The notes below the pieces were generated by a model, which was given only the letters and a program-made list of their open reading frames with translations, made no database searches and was not told the DNA's origin. A program made the position numbers and the translations under genes. A stretch of DNA of 64,000 nt from Metasolibacillus meyeri (GTDB taxonomy: Bacteria; Bacillota; Bacilli; Bacillales_A; Planococcaceae), in the NCBI RefSeq assembly GCF_003049505.1, contig NZ_PYWN01000036.1, positions 20,614 to 84,613 on the forward strand, given 5' to 3'. Positions 49,308-59,198 of the stretch are shown here, one piece after another. Position 1 is the first letter of the stretch. Each line of letters begins with the position of its first letter.

Positions 49308-50653
49308 TCTGTTTTCGCAGACACGATAGCATAACGCTCCCATTTGCGACTTTTCCAGCGTATCAATACAAGAATTGCACGTAGCCATTCATCTGCCGCA
49401 ATTGCTAACCATACGCCGACTAATCCCATATCGAAAACGAAGACGAATAAATAGCCGAGGGGTAAGCTCATGCAAATCATTGAAATAAAGCCGATTTTCA
49501 CAGGGAATCGTGCATCACCTGAAGCACGCAATGCATTAATGATTGTAATATTAATCGTGCGTCCTGTTTCCAGTAAAATACTTAATAGCAAGACAGCAGA
49601 AGCAATCGCAATGATTTCAGGGTCTTTTGTAAATAACTTAACTAATGGCTCACGGAAAATCATTACGACTGTGACCATGACAAGTGTAAAGATTAAAGCC
49701 GTTTTGACACTAAACCACCCGCGTTTATAGGCGATTTCCTGTTCACCCGCTCCTACATGTCGACCAATTAAAATCGCTGTTCCCATTCCGATAGCCATTG
49801 CAAATAAATAAGTAAACATGGAAATATTGACGACATATTGACGAGCAGCGAGAGAGGCCGCCCCTATATACGTAACGTAGTATAAGAAAACGATTTGTGC
49901 TGTTTGATACAGGACTTGTTCTAACGCAGAAGGAATACCAATTTGTAAAATCTTCTTAATATAATCTTTTGAAAAAGTATAGTAATATTGTAATTTTACA
50001 CGTACCTCAAGTGCTTGATAGAGTAGCCAGAAGAACACAACTGCGGCGAGCGCTCGACTAATAACAGAAGAAATGGCTGCACCTTCAACGCCCATTGCTG
50101 GCGCCCCGAATTTTCCGAAAATCAAAATATAGTTCAAAATTAAGTGAATGACGTTCATCCCTAATGAAACGTACATCGTTTGCTGTGTCCAACCGTTCAC
50201 ACGAATAACAGCAGAAAGTGAATTAATTAACGCTTGTAAGAAAATAAAGCCTCCTACAATGCCAAGGTAGCTTTGTGCAAATTGCAGGACATCCCCTTGT
50301 AAATTCATTACCTTCATTATATTGTTGGAAAACAAGATGAAGAGAATGCTCATCACGATACCGACGCACAAATTAAGCGAGACGGACAATGCTGAAATTT
50401 TAGAAGCTTCCTTATATCGTTTCGAGCCTAAATATTGAGAAACAACGATTGCTGCACCAGAGCCAATAACACCTAATATTAAAATAGCAATTTGAATATA
50501 TTGGTTTGCTGCTCCAACACCAGCTACGGCATCATCGGAAACCGCACTCAGCATCAACGTATCTGCAAGCCCCATTAGCATAAATAAAAATAATTCTAAA
50601 AAGAGTGGCCATGTTAATTGAAATAGGCCAAGCTCTTTTGTTTTCTTTGCCAT
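49304..50653 (-). CDS. MATE family efflux transporter
   Basis: A 449-residue membrane exporter with twelve predicted helices in two halves, of the NorM/DinF superfamily (SQYLGSKRYKEASKISALS; NAMRASG-like ALRASGDARFPVKI; GPxxxG-type VGVWLAIAADEW). It expels cationic drugs or metabolites by Na+ or H+ antiport. ATG with AGAGG upstream. Substrate unknown. Confidence 0.88.
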   Translation of the reverse strand: MAKKTKELGLFQLTWPLFLELFLFMLMGLADTLMLSAVSDDAVAGVGAANQYIQIAILILGVIGSGAAIVVSQYLGSKRYKEASKISALSVSLNLCVGIVMSILFILFSNNIMKVMNLQGDVLQFAQSYLGIVGGFIFLQALINSLSAVIRVNGWTQQTMYVSLGMNVIHLILNYILIFGKFGAPAMGVEGAAISSVISRALAAVVFFWLLYQALEVRVKLQYYYTFSKDYIKKILQIGIPSALEQVLYQTAQIVFLYYVTYIGAASLAARQYVVNISMFTYLFAMAIGMGTAILIGRHVGAGEQEIAYKRGWFSVKTALIFTLVMVTVVMIFREPLVKLFTKDPEIIAIASAVLLLSILLETGRTINITIINALRASGDARFPVKIGFISMICMSLPLGYLFVFVFDMGLVGVWLAIAADEWLRAILVLIRWKSRKWERYAIVSAKTE

Positions 50654-50841
50654 AAAAAGCCTCTTTTCTTTCCAATATCAAAACAAAAAGTATCGTACCA
50701 TATTCTTTATCGAAAGTCGCTAATTTTATTTCGAGAGGCGAAAAGAAATCGTTTTCAAATAACGAGGGTGCACACATTCACCATAATTAAGGCGAAATCT
50801 ATGGTATAGTAACGATACAAGAACAAAAGGAGCGTAACGAA

Positions 50842-53034
50842 ATGGCAAAGAGTTTAGTATTAGCAGAAAAACCTTCAGTAGCGCGCGATATTGCAAATGT
50901 GCTGAAGTGTCATAAAAAGGGCAATGGCTTTTTAGAGGGCGATAAATATATCGTGACATGGGCTTTAGGACATTTAGTCACATTAGCTGACCCAGAAAGC
51001 TATGATGTTAAATATAAAACATGGAATTTAGAGGATTTACCGATGCTGCCAGAGCGTCTAAAGTTAACCGTTATTAAACAATCAAGCAAGCAATTTCATG
51101 CGGTGAAATCACAGCTAAGCCGCAGCGATGTGAATGAAGTCATTATCGCGACAGATGCGGGACGTGAAGGAGAGCTTGTGGCACGCTGGATATTAGCAAA
51201 GGCACAAATTAACAAGCCAGTAAAGCGTTTATGGATTTCTTCTGTAACAGATAAAGCAATTAAAGAAGGCTTTGCCAATTTAAAGCCAGGCAAGCAATAT
51301 GAAAATTTATATTATGCAGCGATTGCACGCTCTGAGGCGGATTGGTATCTTGGTTTAAATGCAACGCGTGCATTAACGGCGAAGCATAATGCACAATTGA
51401 ACTGTGGGCGTGTGCAAACACCGACAGTAGCAATGATTGCGGCACGTGAGGACGAAATTAAAAATTTTAAAGCACAAACGTATTATGGCATCGAGGCACA
51501 AACGGATTCAATTAAATTAACATGGCAAGATACGAATGGGAATAGCCGTAGCTTTAATAAGGAAAAAATCGATGGCATTATTAAACAGCTAGGCCGTCAA
51601 GATGCCAAGGTTATTAATGTGGAGCGCAAGGCGAAGAAATCATTTGCGCCAGCACTTTACGATTTAACAGAGCTACAACGCGATGCCAATAAGCTTTTCG
51701 GTTATTCAGCAAAAGAAACATTAAACATTATGCAAAAGCTTTATGAATCGCATAAAGTGCTAACATATCCACGTACAGATTCGCGCTATTTATCAGCGGA
51801 TATTGTTGGTACATTGCAGGAGCGCTTAAAAGCATGTGCTGTAGGGGATTACCGTACAATTGCTAATAAAATAGCAGCAAAGCCAATTAAAGCGTCGAAA
51901 GCTTTTGTGGATGATAGCAAAGTAAGCGATCACCATGCGATCATTCCAACTGAGGCATATGTCAATTTATCGGCATTTTCGGATAAGGAGCGTAAAATTT
52001 ACAATTTAGTTGTGAAGCGTTTCCTAGCGGTTCTATTACCTGCACATGAATACGAGCAATTAACGGTACAAGCTGAAATTGCAGGTGAGAAATTCATTGC
52101 AAAAGGCAAAACGGTACTAAGTGCAGGCTGGAAGGAAGTATATGAAAATCGCTTTGATGATGAAGATACAAATGACGATGTAAAGGAGCAGCTGTTACCG
52201 CGACTTGATAAAGGTGATGTGTTAAAAACGCGCTTAATTGCTGGCACATCTGGTCAAACGAAGCCGCCTGCTCGCTTCACAGAGGCAACATTATTATCAG
52301 CGATGGAAAATCCGACGAAATATTTAGAAACGACAGATAAGCGCTTAGCGGATACGTTAAAATCAACGGGGGGACTTGGTACTGTTGCGACACGTGCTGA
52401 TATTATTGATAAGCTTTTCAACTCGTTTATGATTGAAAAGCGTGGCGGCAAAGATATTTTCATTACATCAAAAGGACGTCAATTGCTCGATTTAGCACCA
52501 GAGGAATTGCGCTCACCAGCAACAACAGCAGAGTGGGAACAAAAGCTGGAATTAATCGCGAAAGGTAAGCTGAAAAAGGATGCCTTTATTCATGAAATGA
52601 AGGAGCATACGAAAGCAATCGTAGCGGATATTAAAAATAGCGACAAAAAATATAAGCATGACAATATTTCCACAAAAACTTGCCCTGACTGTGGTAAGCC
52701 AATGCTTGAAGTGAATGGTAAAAAGGGTAAAATGCTTGTTTGTCAAGATCGTGAATGTGGCCATCGTAAAAATGTGTCGCGTACAACAAATGCGCGTTGT
52801 CCACAATGTAAGAAAAAGCTTGAGCTACGTGGCGAGGGCGAAGGTCAAATTTTCGTTTGTAAATGTGGCTACCGCGAAAAGCTATCGGCTTTTGAGGCAC
52901 GTCGTAAAAAAGAAGGCTCTGGCAAAGTCGACAAACGTTCTGTTCAAAAGTATATGAAGCAGCAGGAAAAAGAGGCTGAACCATTGAATAATGCATTTGC
53001 AGCATTATTGAAGGGTTTTGATGTAGAGAAATAA
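50842..53034 (+). CDS. topB: DNA topoisomerase III
   Basis: A 730-residue type IA topoisomerase. The Toprim domain (about 1-140) has LAEKPSVARDIA and DAGREGELVARW. The catalytic Tyr is in VLTYPRTDSRYLS (about 310). The C-terminus carries two zinc-ribbon-like modules (CPDCGKP...CQDRECGH and CPQCKKK...CKCGY) that bind single-stranded DNA. It decatenates replication intermediates. RBS AAAGGAG. Length is typical for Bacillus TopB. Confidence 0.93.
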   Translation: MAKSLVLAEKPSVARDIANVLKCHKKGNGFLEGDKYIVTWALGHLVTLADPESYDVKYKTWNLEDLPMLPERLKLTVIKQSSKQFHAVKSQLSRSDVNEVIIATDAGREGELVARWILAKAQINKPVKRLWISSVTDKAIKEGFANLKPGKQYENLYYAAIARSEADWYLGLNATRALTAKHNAQLNCGRVQTPTVAMIAAREDEIKNFKAQTYYGIEAQTDSIKLTWQDTNGNSRSFNKEKIDGIIKQLGRQDAKVINVERKAKKSFAPALYDLTELQRDANKLFGYSAKETLNIMQKLYESHKVLTYPRTDSRYLSADIVGTLQERLKACAVGDYRTIANKIAAKPIKASKAFVDDSKVSDHHAIIPTEAYVNLSAFSDKERKIYNLVVKRFLAVLLPAHEYEQLTVQAEIAGEKFIAKGKTVLSAGWKEVYENRFDDEDTNDDVKEQLLPRLDKGDVLKTRLIAGTSGQTKPPARFTEATLLSAMENPTKYLETTDKRLADTLKSTGGLGTVATRADIIDKLFNSFMIEKRGGKDIFITSKGRQLLDLAPEELRSPATTAEWEQKLELIAKGKLKKDAFIHEMKEHTKAIVADIKNSDKKYKHDNISTKTCPDCGKPMLEVNGKKGKMLVCQDRECGHRKNVSRTTNARCPQCKKKLELRGEGEGQIFVCKCGYREKLSAFEARRKKEGSGKVDKRSVQKYMKQQEKEAEPLNNAFAALLKGFDVEK

Positions 53035-53510
53035 TAGGAAATTTAAGTAGCTGTCGGAAAGTATAGACTTCCGACGGCTATTTATGTTTTTACTCTGTAT
53101 TAATGGACAGTAATGTTTAATGTACCGAAAGCGAAGCGATAGATACAGATACAAGATACCCACTTTAAGGTTTGAGAAAAACAAAAAGGATAGATGGACG
53201 AAAATTGTTTGTAAAAGCCCGATTCGTTCAACTAATAATCAGTGGAGATAAGGAAAACTCCACCGATTGAAGTTTCCCGTTATTAAAATATAAAGGTCAC
53301 TTGATTTTAAGGCTTTTTGATAACGCCTCCTATTTGCATAATGAAAATCTAGCTTTTAAAAAGCTAATTCTAAAGATTAACTTTAAATTTTATCAAAGTA
53401 ATATGACTAAAGGATTATTTGATTCTTTGTAAATGAAAAAAATCACTAGTATCTGATATAATGGGCTTAATAAAAAACGAAAAAGAACAAAAAAGGGAGA
53501 GGTGAAATTT
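53035..53510. other. 476-bp intergenic region with terminator and repeat boxes
   Basis: It contains the topB terminator hairpin (TAGCTGTCGGAA near 53048-53059 with TTCCGACGGCTA near 53070-53081) and a palindromic box GTACCGAAAGCGAAGCGATAG at 53122-53142. A second box, CTCCACCGATTGAAGTTT (53258-53275), recurs with few changes at 56941-56958. No gene is seen. Confidence 0.6.
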
Positions 53511-54308
53511 ATGAGGATTGCTAGCTTGATGCAGAGCAGTACACTGGACTTCGAAAACCGTAAAAAGGCATTACAGCGCAAAGAGATGGGCGAGGCATAT
53601 AAAAGGACAGCACAGTTTGCAAAGGCAAGTCAAAATCCGATGCTAGCTGCGCTAGAAAATTTATTGTCTGGTAAAACAGAGAAAGATTTGCTCGAGGCAG
53701 ATACAAAAACAAAAAGTACACAGCAAGAAAAGCTGGAGACGTCAGAAGCAAAAGCACATTTGCGTCAACTGCAAATGACAGAGGACGAAGTGAAGGTGCA
53801 TGAGCAGGCACATAAAGCGGCAGGATCAAGTGTGACAGGGCCTGTTTCGTATACGTATACGAAAGGTCCAGATAATCAGCTTTATGTAAGTGGTGGCGAA
53901 GTATCGATTCAAGCACCTGTATCTGGCTCGGATGAGGAAACGATTAAAATATTAGAGCAAGTGCGTAAGGCGGCACTAGCACCAGCACAGCCATCGCCAC
54001 AAGATTTACGCGTAGCAGCAAGTGCTACAGCGCAAATTCAGCAAGTACAAACTGGACATGGCGAAGAGATGGAGTCACAAGAAGAGCCACCATTTGTCAA
54101 TGAAGATTTAACATTTGATGTACCAGAGCGCTTCAGAAACGATGGTGAGCGAGATGCGACAGCGCCAACTATTTTTGGAAAAGAATTAGAGAATTTAATT
54201 ACACAGCGCGCTTTTAATAAAGCAAAAATGCAATACCAAAGCCATATTGAGATGGTGAGAAATGGTTATGGTATCGCGGCAGAGCCAGTATTCTCGAAAA
54301 TTGCGTAA
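53511..54308 (+). CDS. SprA-related putative metalloprotease (CJM1_0395 family)
   Basis: A 265-residue protein. The family core at about 85-170 shows [16 protein letters not shown] (HExxH-like HEQAH zinc site), [23 protein letters not shown] and [17 protein letters not shown]. The N-terminal about 80 residues are charged and probably flexible. Related proteins occur widely but lack a proven role. No signal peptide. ATG 53511 after AGAGGTG. Followed by a terminator. Confidence 0.78.
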   Translation: MRIASLMQSSTLDFENRKKALQRKEMGEAYKRTAQFAKASQNPMLAALENLLSGKTEKDLLEADTKTKSTQQEKLETSEAKAHLRQLQMTEDEVKVHEQAHKAAGSSVTGPVSYTYTKGPDNQLYVSGGEVSIQAPVSGSDEETIKILEQVRKAALAPAQPSPQDLRVAASATAQIQQVQTGHGEEMESQEEPPFVNEDLTFDVPERFRNDGERDATAPTIFGKELENLITQRAFNKAKMQYQSHIEMVRNGYGIAAEPVFSKIA

Positions 54309-54314
54309 ATGGGG

Positions 54315-54351
54315 AAGTTGTTCTAGTATTATGGCTAGAACAACTTTTTTT
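54315..54351 (+). terminator. Terminator after the SprA-like gene
   Basis: AAGTTGTTCTAG (54315-54326) pairs with CTAGAACAACTT (54335-54346) and a T run. Confidence 0.88.
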
Positions 54352-54370
54352 GTACATGGGGGGACATAAA

Positions 54371-54856
54371 TTGGCAAAGAAGGCTGCTAAAACGAATGCG
54401 ATTCGAATTATTGAACAGCAAAAAATCCCGTATGAAGTATTGGAATATACAGTGGCGGCTGACGGAGCCGTAGATGGTGTGACAGTAGCGCATAAAACGA
54501 ATCAAAAGGTAGAGACGGTGTTTAAAACACTTATTGCTACAAATGGTAAAGGGCAATTTTATGTTTTTGTTATTCCAGTAGCAAAGGAATTAGATTTAAA
54601 GGCAGCAGCCAAAATAGCAGGAGAGAAGAAAATTGAGCTGATTGCTGTGAAAGAATTGTTAGGTTTAACTGGTTATGTTCGAGGAGGATGTTCACCTGTT
54701 GGCATGAAAAAGCTTTTCCCTACATTTATTGACGCGTCAGCACAGCAATTGGAATTTATGGTTGTGAGTGCAGGGAAAATTGGTATGCAAATGAAGCTAT
54801 TGCCCCAGCGCTTATTAGAAGTAGTAAAAGCGCAGTATGGTGAGCTAACGATGTAA
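54371..54856 (+). CDS. ybaK: Cys-tRNA(Pro)/Cys-tRNA(Cys) deacylase
   Basis: A 161-residue YbaK-type trans-editing enzyme that hydrolyses Cys mis-charged on tRNA(Pro). Family features are [19 protein letters not shown] at the N-terminus, the substrate-binding KT (VFKTLIA) with catalytic Lys, [15 protein letters not shown] and [17 protein letters not shown] start with GGGGGG upstream. Confidence 0.9.
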   Translation: MAKKAAKTNAIRIIEQQKIPYEVLEYTVAADGAVDGVTVAHKTNQKVETVFKTLIATNGKGQFYVFVIPVAKELDLKAAAKIAGEKKIELIAVKELLGLTGYVRGGCSPVGMKKLFPTFIDASAQQLEFMVVSAGKIGMQMKLLPQRLLEVVKAQYGELTM

Positions 54857-54873
54857 AGTATGAAGAGGGTATA

Positions 54874-55518
54874 ATGAAAGAAGGCAATCAGATGCGGAAA
54901 AAATTTGCATGGCAATGGACATTCTTTTTTGTTGGTCTTGCTGTCATGTCATTAGGCATTTCTTTAACGATTAAAGGAAAAGCACTAGGGACGGGTCCTT
55001 GGGACGTATTACATATTGGTTTATTTAAGCAATTCGGTTTAACAATTGGTATTTGGTCTATTTTAACGGGGCTTACTATTGTTTTAAGCACATCGTTATT
55101 TTTACGAAGACTACCGAAAATTGCAACATGGTTAAATATGCTGTTAATTGGTTCCTTTATTGATTTATTTAATTGGCTGCTCCCTTCAACATCTATTTTT
55201 ATATGGGAGCTATGCTACTTTATCGCAGGATTTTTTGTGATGAGCATTGGCTGTGCATTATATATTTCAGCGAATGTTGGTGCAGGTCCACGCGATACGA
55301 TTATGATGATTATTGTCGAGCAATTTGGCGGGTCAGTGCGTTTAGCGAGGACGATTATGGAAGTTTTTGCGGCATCTGTCGGCTGGCTGCTTGGTGGTCC
55401 TGTTGGTGTTGGGACCGTGATACTCGCGCTAGGCTCTGGACAGATTATTCAATGGGCATTGCCATTCTTTAGAAAGCAATTAGCGCAATTGATTGGTGAG
55501 CCAAATATGTTAAAATGA
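54874..55518 (+). CDS. YczE/YyaS-type membrane protein
   Basis: A 214-residue protein with five to six transmembrane helices. ALGTGPWDVLHIGL and SANVGAGPRDTIMMII are repeated signatures of the YczE/YyaS/YitT-like family. In B. subtilis YczE helps surfactin production; function is otherwise unknown. ATG 54874 follows AGAGGG; ATG 54892 (MRKKFAW) after GAAGG is an alternative start. Confidence 0.8.
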   Translation: MKEGNQMRKKFAWQWTFFFVGLAVMSLGISLTIKGKALGTGPWDVLHIGLFKQFGLTIGIWSILTGLTIVLSTSLFLRRLPKIATWLNMLLIGSFIDLFNWLLPSTSIFIWELCYFIAGFFVMSIGCALYISANVGAGPRDTIMMIIVEQFGGSVRLARTIMEVFAASVGWLLGGPVGVGTVILALGSGQIIQWALPFFRKQLAQLIGEPNMLK

Positions 55519-55547
55519 ACTTACATTACACGAAGGGATGAAGTGCT

Positions 55548-56738
55548 TTGTCAAAAATATTAGATACATTTTTAGAAGAAAACTTACAAGTGTTGCATGA
55601 GCAAGGTTTATACAATGAAATCGACCCTGTAGAAGGTGCGAATGGTCCTATTATTAAAGTGCGTGGCAAAAATTTAATCAATTTATCATCGAATAACTAT
55701 TTAGGTTTAGCAACGAATGATGAATTGAAGGAAGTAGCGAAGAAAACAATTGAAGTATATGGCGTAGGGGCAGGAGCTGTTCGTACGATTAACGGTACGC
55801 TTGATCTGCACGTGAAGTTAGAAGAAAAACTAGCAGAATTTAAAGGAACAGAAGCAGCTATTTCTTATCAATCAGGCTTTAACTGTAATATGGCCGCCAT
55901 TTCTGCTGTAATGGATAAAAACGATGCCATTTTATCAGATCAATTAAATCACGCTTCCATTATTGATGGTTGTCGTTTATCAAAAGCGAAAATTATTGCA
56001 TACAATCACTCAGATATGGATGATTTACGCACAAAAGCAAAAGCAGCGAAAGAATCAGGTCTTTACAATAAAATTATGGTTATTACAGACGGTGTATTCT
56101 CAATGGATGGCGATATTGCAAAGTTGCCAGAAATCGTTGAGATTGCCAAGGAATTTGACTTAATTACGTATGTGGACGATGCACACGGCTCTGGTGTAAC
56201 AGGTAAAGGAAAAGGAACAGTGAAGCATTTCGGCTTGGAAAATGAAATTGACTTCCAAATTGGTACATTATCAAAAGCGATCGGAGTTGTTGGTGGCTAC
56301 GTAGCAGGGAAGAAGCAGCTAATCGATTGGTTAAAAGTGCGTTCACGTCCATTTTTATTCTCAACAGCATTACCGCCAGTAGATGTTGCAGCGATTACGC
56401 GCGCAGTACAAATGATTATTGACTCAACAGAGCTACACGATAAGCTGTGGGAAAATGGCGATTACTTGAAAAAAGGTTTATCCGATTTAGGCTTTAATAT
56501 CGGTGCATCTGAAACACCGATTACACCATGTATTATTGGTGATGAAAAATTAACACAAGAGTTCTCAAAGCGCCTATTTGAAGAAGGTGTTTATGCGAAA
56601 TCTATCGTTTTCCCAACAGTACCAAAAGGAACTGGTCGTGTGCGTAACATGCCAACTGCAGCACATACGAAGGAAATGTTGGATGATGCATTAGCTATTT
56701 ATGCAAAAGTAGGTCGTGAGTTAGGAGTCATTCAATAG
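55548..56738 (+). CDS. kbl: 2-amino-3-ketobutyrate CoA ligase (glycine C-acetyltransferase)
   Basis: A 396-residue PLP enzyme that splits 2-amino-3-oxobutyrate with CoA to glycine and acetyl-CoA in threonine breakdown. Seen are [32 protein letters not shown] (Asp and His pocket), and the Lys-anchoring [13 protein letters not shown]. The partner tdh gene is not in the window. TTG start with AAGGGATG upstream. An 8-amino-7-oxononanoate synthase-like role is possible in this family but less likely from the sequence. Confidence 0.85.
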   Translation: MSKILDTFLEENLQVLHEQGLYNEIDPVEGANGPIIKVRGKNLINLSSNNYLGLATNDELKEVAKKTIEVYGVGAGAVRTINGTLDLHVKLEEKLAEFKGTEAAISYQSGFNCNMAAISAVMDKNDAILSDQLNHASIIDGCRLSKAKIIAYNHSDMDDLRTKAKAAKESGLYNKIMVITDGVFSMDGDIAKLPEIVEIAKEFDLITYVDDAHGSGVTGKGKGTVKHFGLENEIDFQIGTLSKAIGVVGGYVAGKKQLIDWLKVRSRPFLFSTALPPVDVAAITRAVQMIIDSTELHDKLWENGDYLKKGLSDLGFNIGASETPITPCIIGDEKLTQEFSKRLFEEGVYAKSIVFPTVPKGTGRVRNMPTAAHTKEMLDDALAIYAKVGRELGVIQ

Positions 56739-57304
56739 AATACAGCATTACTGGATAGTTAGCTGATCATTCTTTTTATTTTCTCAGATTGCTTTAGATA
56801 TAAGATTGAATATAATAACTAAAAAAACAAAAACTATTATGAAGTAATTTTGATTCATAATAGTTTTGTTTTTTTAGAAGGCATACTATCCGTACAAAAT
56901 AATTATCCATTCATAATGAGACAAAGTAAACCATTCATCTCTCCTCCGACTGATGTTTAGGTTTTTACAAGGTGCCCACTAACTATTTGAAGTACCTGTC
57001 GCTACGCTTTCGCACAGAAAAGGTTGCTTTCACAACAGAAAAACATGTGCTGTCGTGCAAAAAACATATATTTATTGGTAATAAAATTTAAATAATTAAA
57101 ATATTTCCTGTTTGGAATGATACAAATGGGAATCTTTAGACCTGTATTTTTTTATTTTAAATTTTTATATATAATAAATAGAGTCCTTTGACTTATTTTT
57201 AATGGCGTAATATAGATGTTTATTTATTATTCATATTAAATAAAAGAAGAATGTATAGTTTTTGTTTAATATAGAACATTACACTAATAGAGAGATGGTT
57301 GATG
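56739..57304. other. 566-bp intergenic region: terminator, repeat boxes, operon leader
   Basis: A strong bidirectional terminator (56822-56875; AAAACTATTATGAA arm pairing with TTCATAATAGTTTT) follows kbl. CTCCTCCGACTGATGTTT (56941-56958) and GTACCTGTCGCTACGCTTTCG (56992-57012; first 20 bases TACCTGTCGCTACGCTTTCG) resemble boxes in 53122-53275. The last 200 bp are very AT rich and probably carry the promoter of the exopolysaccharide operon. No riboswitch recognised. Confidence 0.6.
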
Positions 57305-58366
57305 ATGAGGTGGATCTTGAATTGTAGTTTAGTTTTAACGATTTTTTTATTAACAAGTTGTGCGGTGCCGCAAAAGATAGAAAATAAGCCACCACTGTCA
57401 TCTACTGAGCAATTTGTCGTGGAGCAATTAATGACCGAGGAGCATCTATTGCAAACAGATTTGCAACAGCAGAAGGATATATTTTTATCTGAATCAGTCG
57501 GTTTATGGTTAACTTATTTAGGGAAAAAAGGGGATATAGGCAGATTTCAAGAGCAGGTAGAGGTATTAGAGAAGTATTTTATAAAAAATCAATTTATTAT
57601 TTGGCGTATCGATGGTCAACAGGCATCAACTGTCAATGCATTCATTGATGACTTACGTATTATTCATGCATTGCTAGAGGCTGGAGAGCAATGGGAAATG
57701 CCACAATATATTCGGTTGGCAAAGAAGCTTGGAGAGCCACTTGTACAGCAAGGAATGCGTGAAGGTATTTTCGTTGATTTTGTTGATATTTATTCCTTTG
57801 AAAAGGCTAATACAATTACGTTAAGTTATATTATGCCTGAGGCGTTAAATAAAATGGTGCAATATGACATTTTGTCAGAGCAACAAATGCAACAGCAAGT
57901 GAATGTTTTGCAAAATGCGACACCTACTTCAAGCGGCTTTTATCCAAAGTCCTATGACGTCGTAACGAAAAAATATGCCTATGATCAGGAACTGCATATG
58001 ATTGATCAATTGTATACGGCGTTTAATAAGTTACAGTTAGGCGAATCGACAGAAATGTTTACGACATGGCTACTTCAATTATATGAAAGAGATGGTCGGA
58101 TATATGGTCGCTATGATGCCGAGACTAATTTGCCATCAGTTACTTTTGATTCACCTGCTGTTTATGCGCTTGCGACAAGTTATATGCTGGGACTTGGGAA
58201 TGAAGAAATGGCGAAGCGATTTTTTGAGCAAATGAATGCTTTAAAAAATAATAAGGAAACGGGATATATTGATGTTAAAACAAGTGCAACACATGTATTT
58301 GATAATTTAATGCCGTTAGTAACAGAGAGGGAGATGGATTATGCGAATAACGACAAAGGGAACTAA
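57305..58366 (+). CDS. ydaJ: YdaJ-like lipoprotein (GH8-like)
   Basis: A 353-residue lipoprotein with lipobox LTSC (Cys19), followed by an alpha-helical, (alpha/alpha)-barrel-like domain resembling glycosyl hydrolase family 8 enzymes (SESVGLWLTYLGKKGD; WRIDGQQASTVNAFIDDLRI; GFYPKSYD; VTFDSPAVYALA). In B. subtilis YdaJ it belongs to the ydaJKLMN exopolysaccharide operon. It probably trims or releases the polymer outside the cell. ATG 57305 chosen with AGAGATGG upstream; ATG 57302 is alternative. Confidence 0.8.
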   Translation: MRWILNCSLVLTIFLLTSCAVPQKIENKPPLSSTEQFVVEQLMTEEHLLQTDLQQQKDIFLSESVGLWLTYLGKKGDIGRFQEQVEVLEKYFIKNQFIIWRIDGQQASTVNAFIDDLRIIHALLEAGEQWEMPQYIRLAKKLGEPLVQQGMREGIFVDFVDIYSFEKANTITLSYIMPEALNKMVQYDILSEQQMQQQVNVLQNATPTSSGFYPKSYDVVTKKYAYDQELHMIDQLYTAFNKLQLGESTEMFTTWLLQLYERDGRIYGRYDAETNLPSVTFDSPAVYALATSYMLGLGNEEMAKRFFEQMNALKNNKETGYIDVKTSATHVFDNLMPLVTEREMDYANNDKGN

Positions 58367-59198
58367 ATCCATGTTATTATATGGCACGTTGCTATTGTTG
58401 CTTATGCAGATTCCTTTGTTTGTCTTATTTGATAAAGGAAGAGAGGGACAAATACTTTATTTATTTTTAGTGGTCCTCGTTATTTTAACTATATGGAAAG
58501 GCGCAATTACCGGATTAATTAGTAGCCTCATCCTTATTTTCGTAAGTGGCTCCATCTTACTTTATATGAGTATAGCTGGGACAATTTCGACAATAAATGA
58601 TGCTTTTTCAATACAATTATTTTTAGTTTATGGTGTCCTATTATTGGTACTTATTTTGTGTGCAGGTAAGGTGAATGAACTGCTATTATTGCAAGAACAA
58701 CGTATTTCGCATTTGCAACAAAGTGTGAATCGCTTCGTAGCCATTGATGTGGAAACAGGGTTTGATAATGAAACACGCATGTATTTAACAGTAAATGAAG
58801 AAATGCGAAGAGCGAACCGATATAAACATCAGTTTATTTTCATCCTTTTGAGGCTGGAAAATTACAAGCAATTTGAGCAGCTATACGGTGTAAATGAAGT
58901 GCAGCATTTGTGGAAACAGTTAGCAGAGAAAGTGCAGCAAACAGTCCGACAAACGGACAAGAAGTTTCGCTTCGGAGACAATCAAATCGCTTTATTATTA
59001 ACAGATACATCAGATGAATTTATTGATGTTGTTTATGAAAAACTAGATTATGTTTTAAAAAATCACCAATTATTGAATGGACGCTGGGTAACTTTGAGCT
59101 ATAAGACGAGCTATTTCCTTTATACTTCTCAAGTGGAGCGAAGCTTTGAAGAATTATTGACGGATTTAGAAAGAGAGATGAGAACGAATGAGCTTTAA
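58341..59198 (+). CDS. ydaK: YdaK-like degenerate GGDEF c-di-GMP receptor
   Basis: A 285-residue membrane protein. About four N-terminal transmembrane helices (12-30, 37-54, 57-77, 89-108), a coiled coil, then a GGDEF-type domain (140-285). The active-site motif is GDNQI (212-216) in place of GGDEF, so cyclase activity is not expected. The inhibitory-site motif RQTD (203-206, RxxD) is intact and correctly placed. This is the profile of B. subtilis YdaK and Listeria PssE, which bind c-di-GMP and activate the synthase. It overlaps ydaJ by 26 bp. Confidence 0.85.
   Translation: MRITTKGTKSMLLYGTLLLLLMQIPLFVLFDKGREGQILYLFLVVLVILTIWKGAITGLISSLILIFVSGSILLYMSIAGTISTINDAFSIQLFLVYGVLLLVLILCAGKVNELLLLQEQRISHLQQSVNRFVAIDVETGFDNETRMYLTVNEEMRRANRYKHQFIFILLRLENYKQFEQLYGVNEVQHLWKQLAEKVQQTVRQTDKKFRFGDNQIALLLTDTSDEFIDVVYEKLDYVLKNHQLLNGRWVTLSYKTSYFLYTSQVERSFEELLTDLEREMRTNEL

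Noticed and set aside
57060..57300. c-di-GMP riboswitch before the exopolysaccharide operon
   Set aside because: No conserved riboswitch core seen; region is plain AT-rich sequence.
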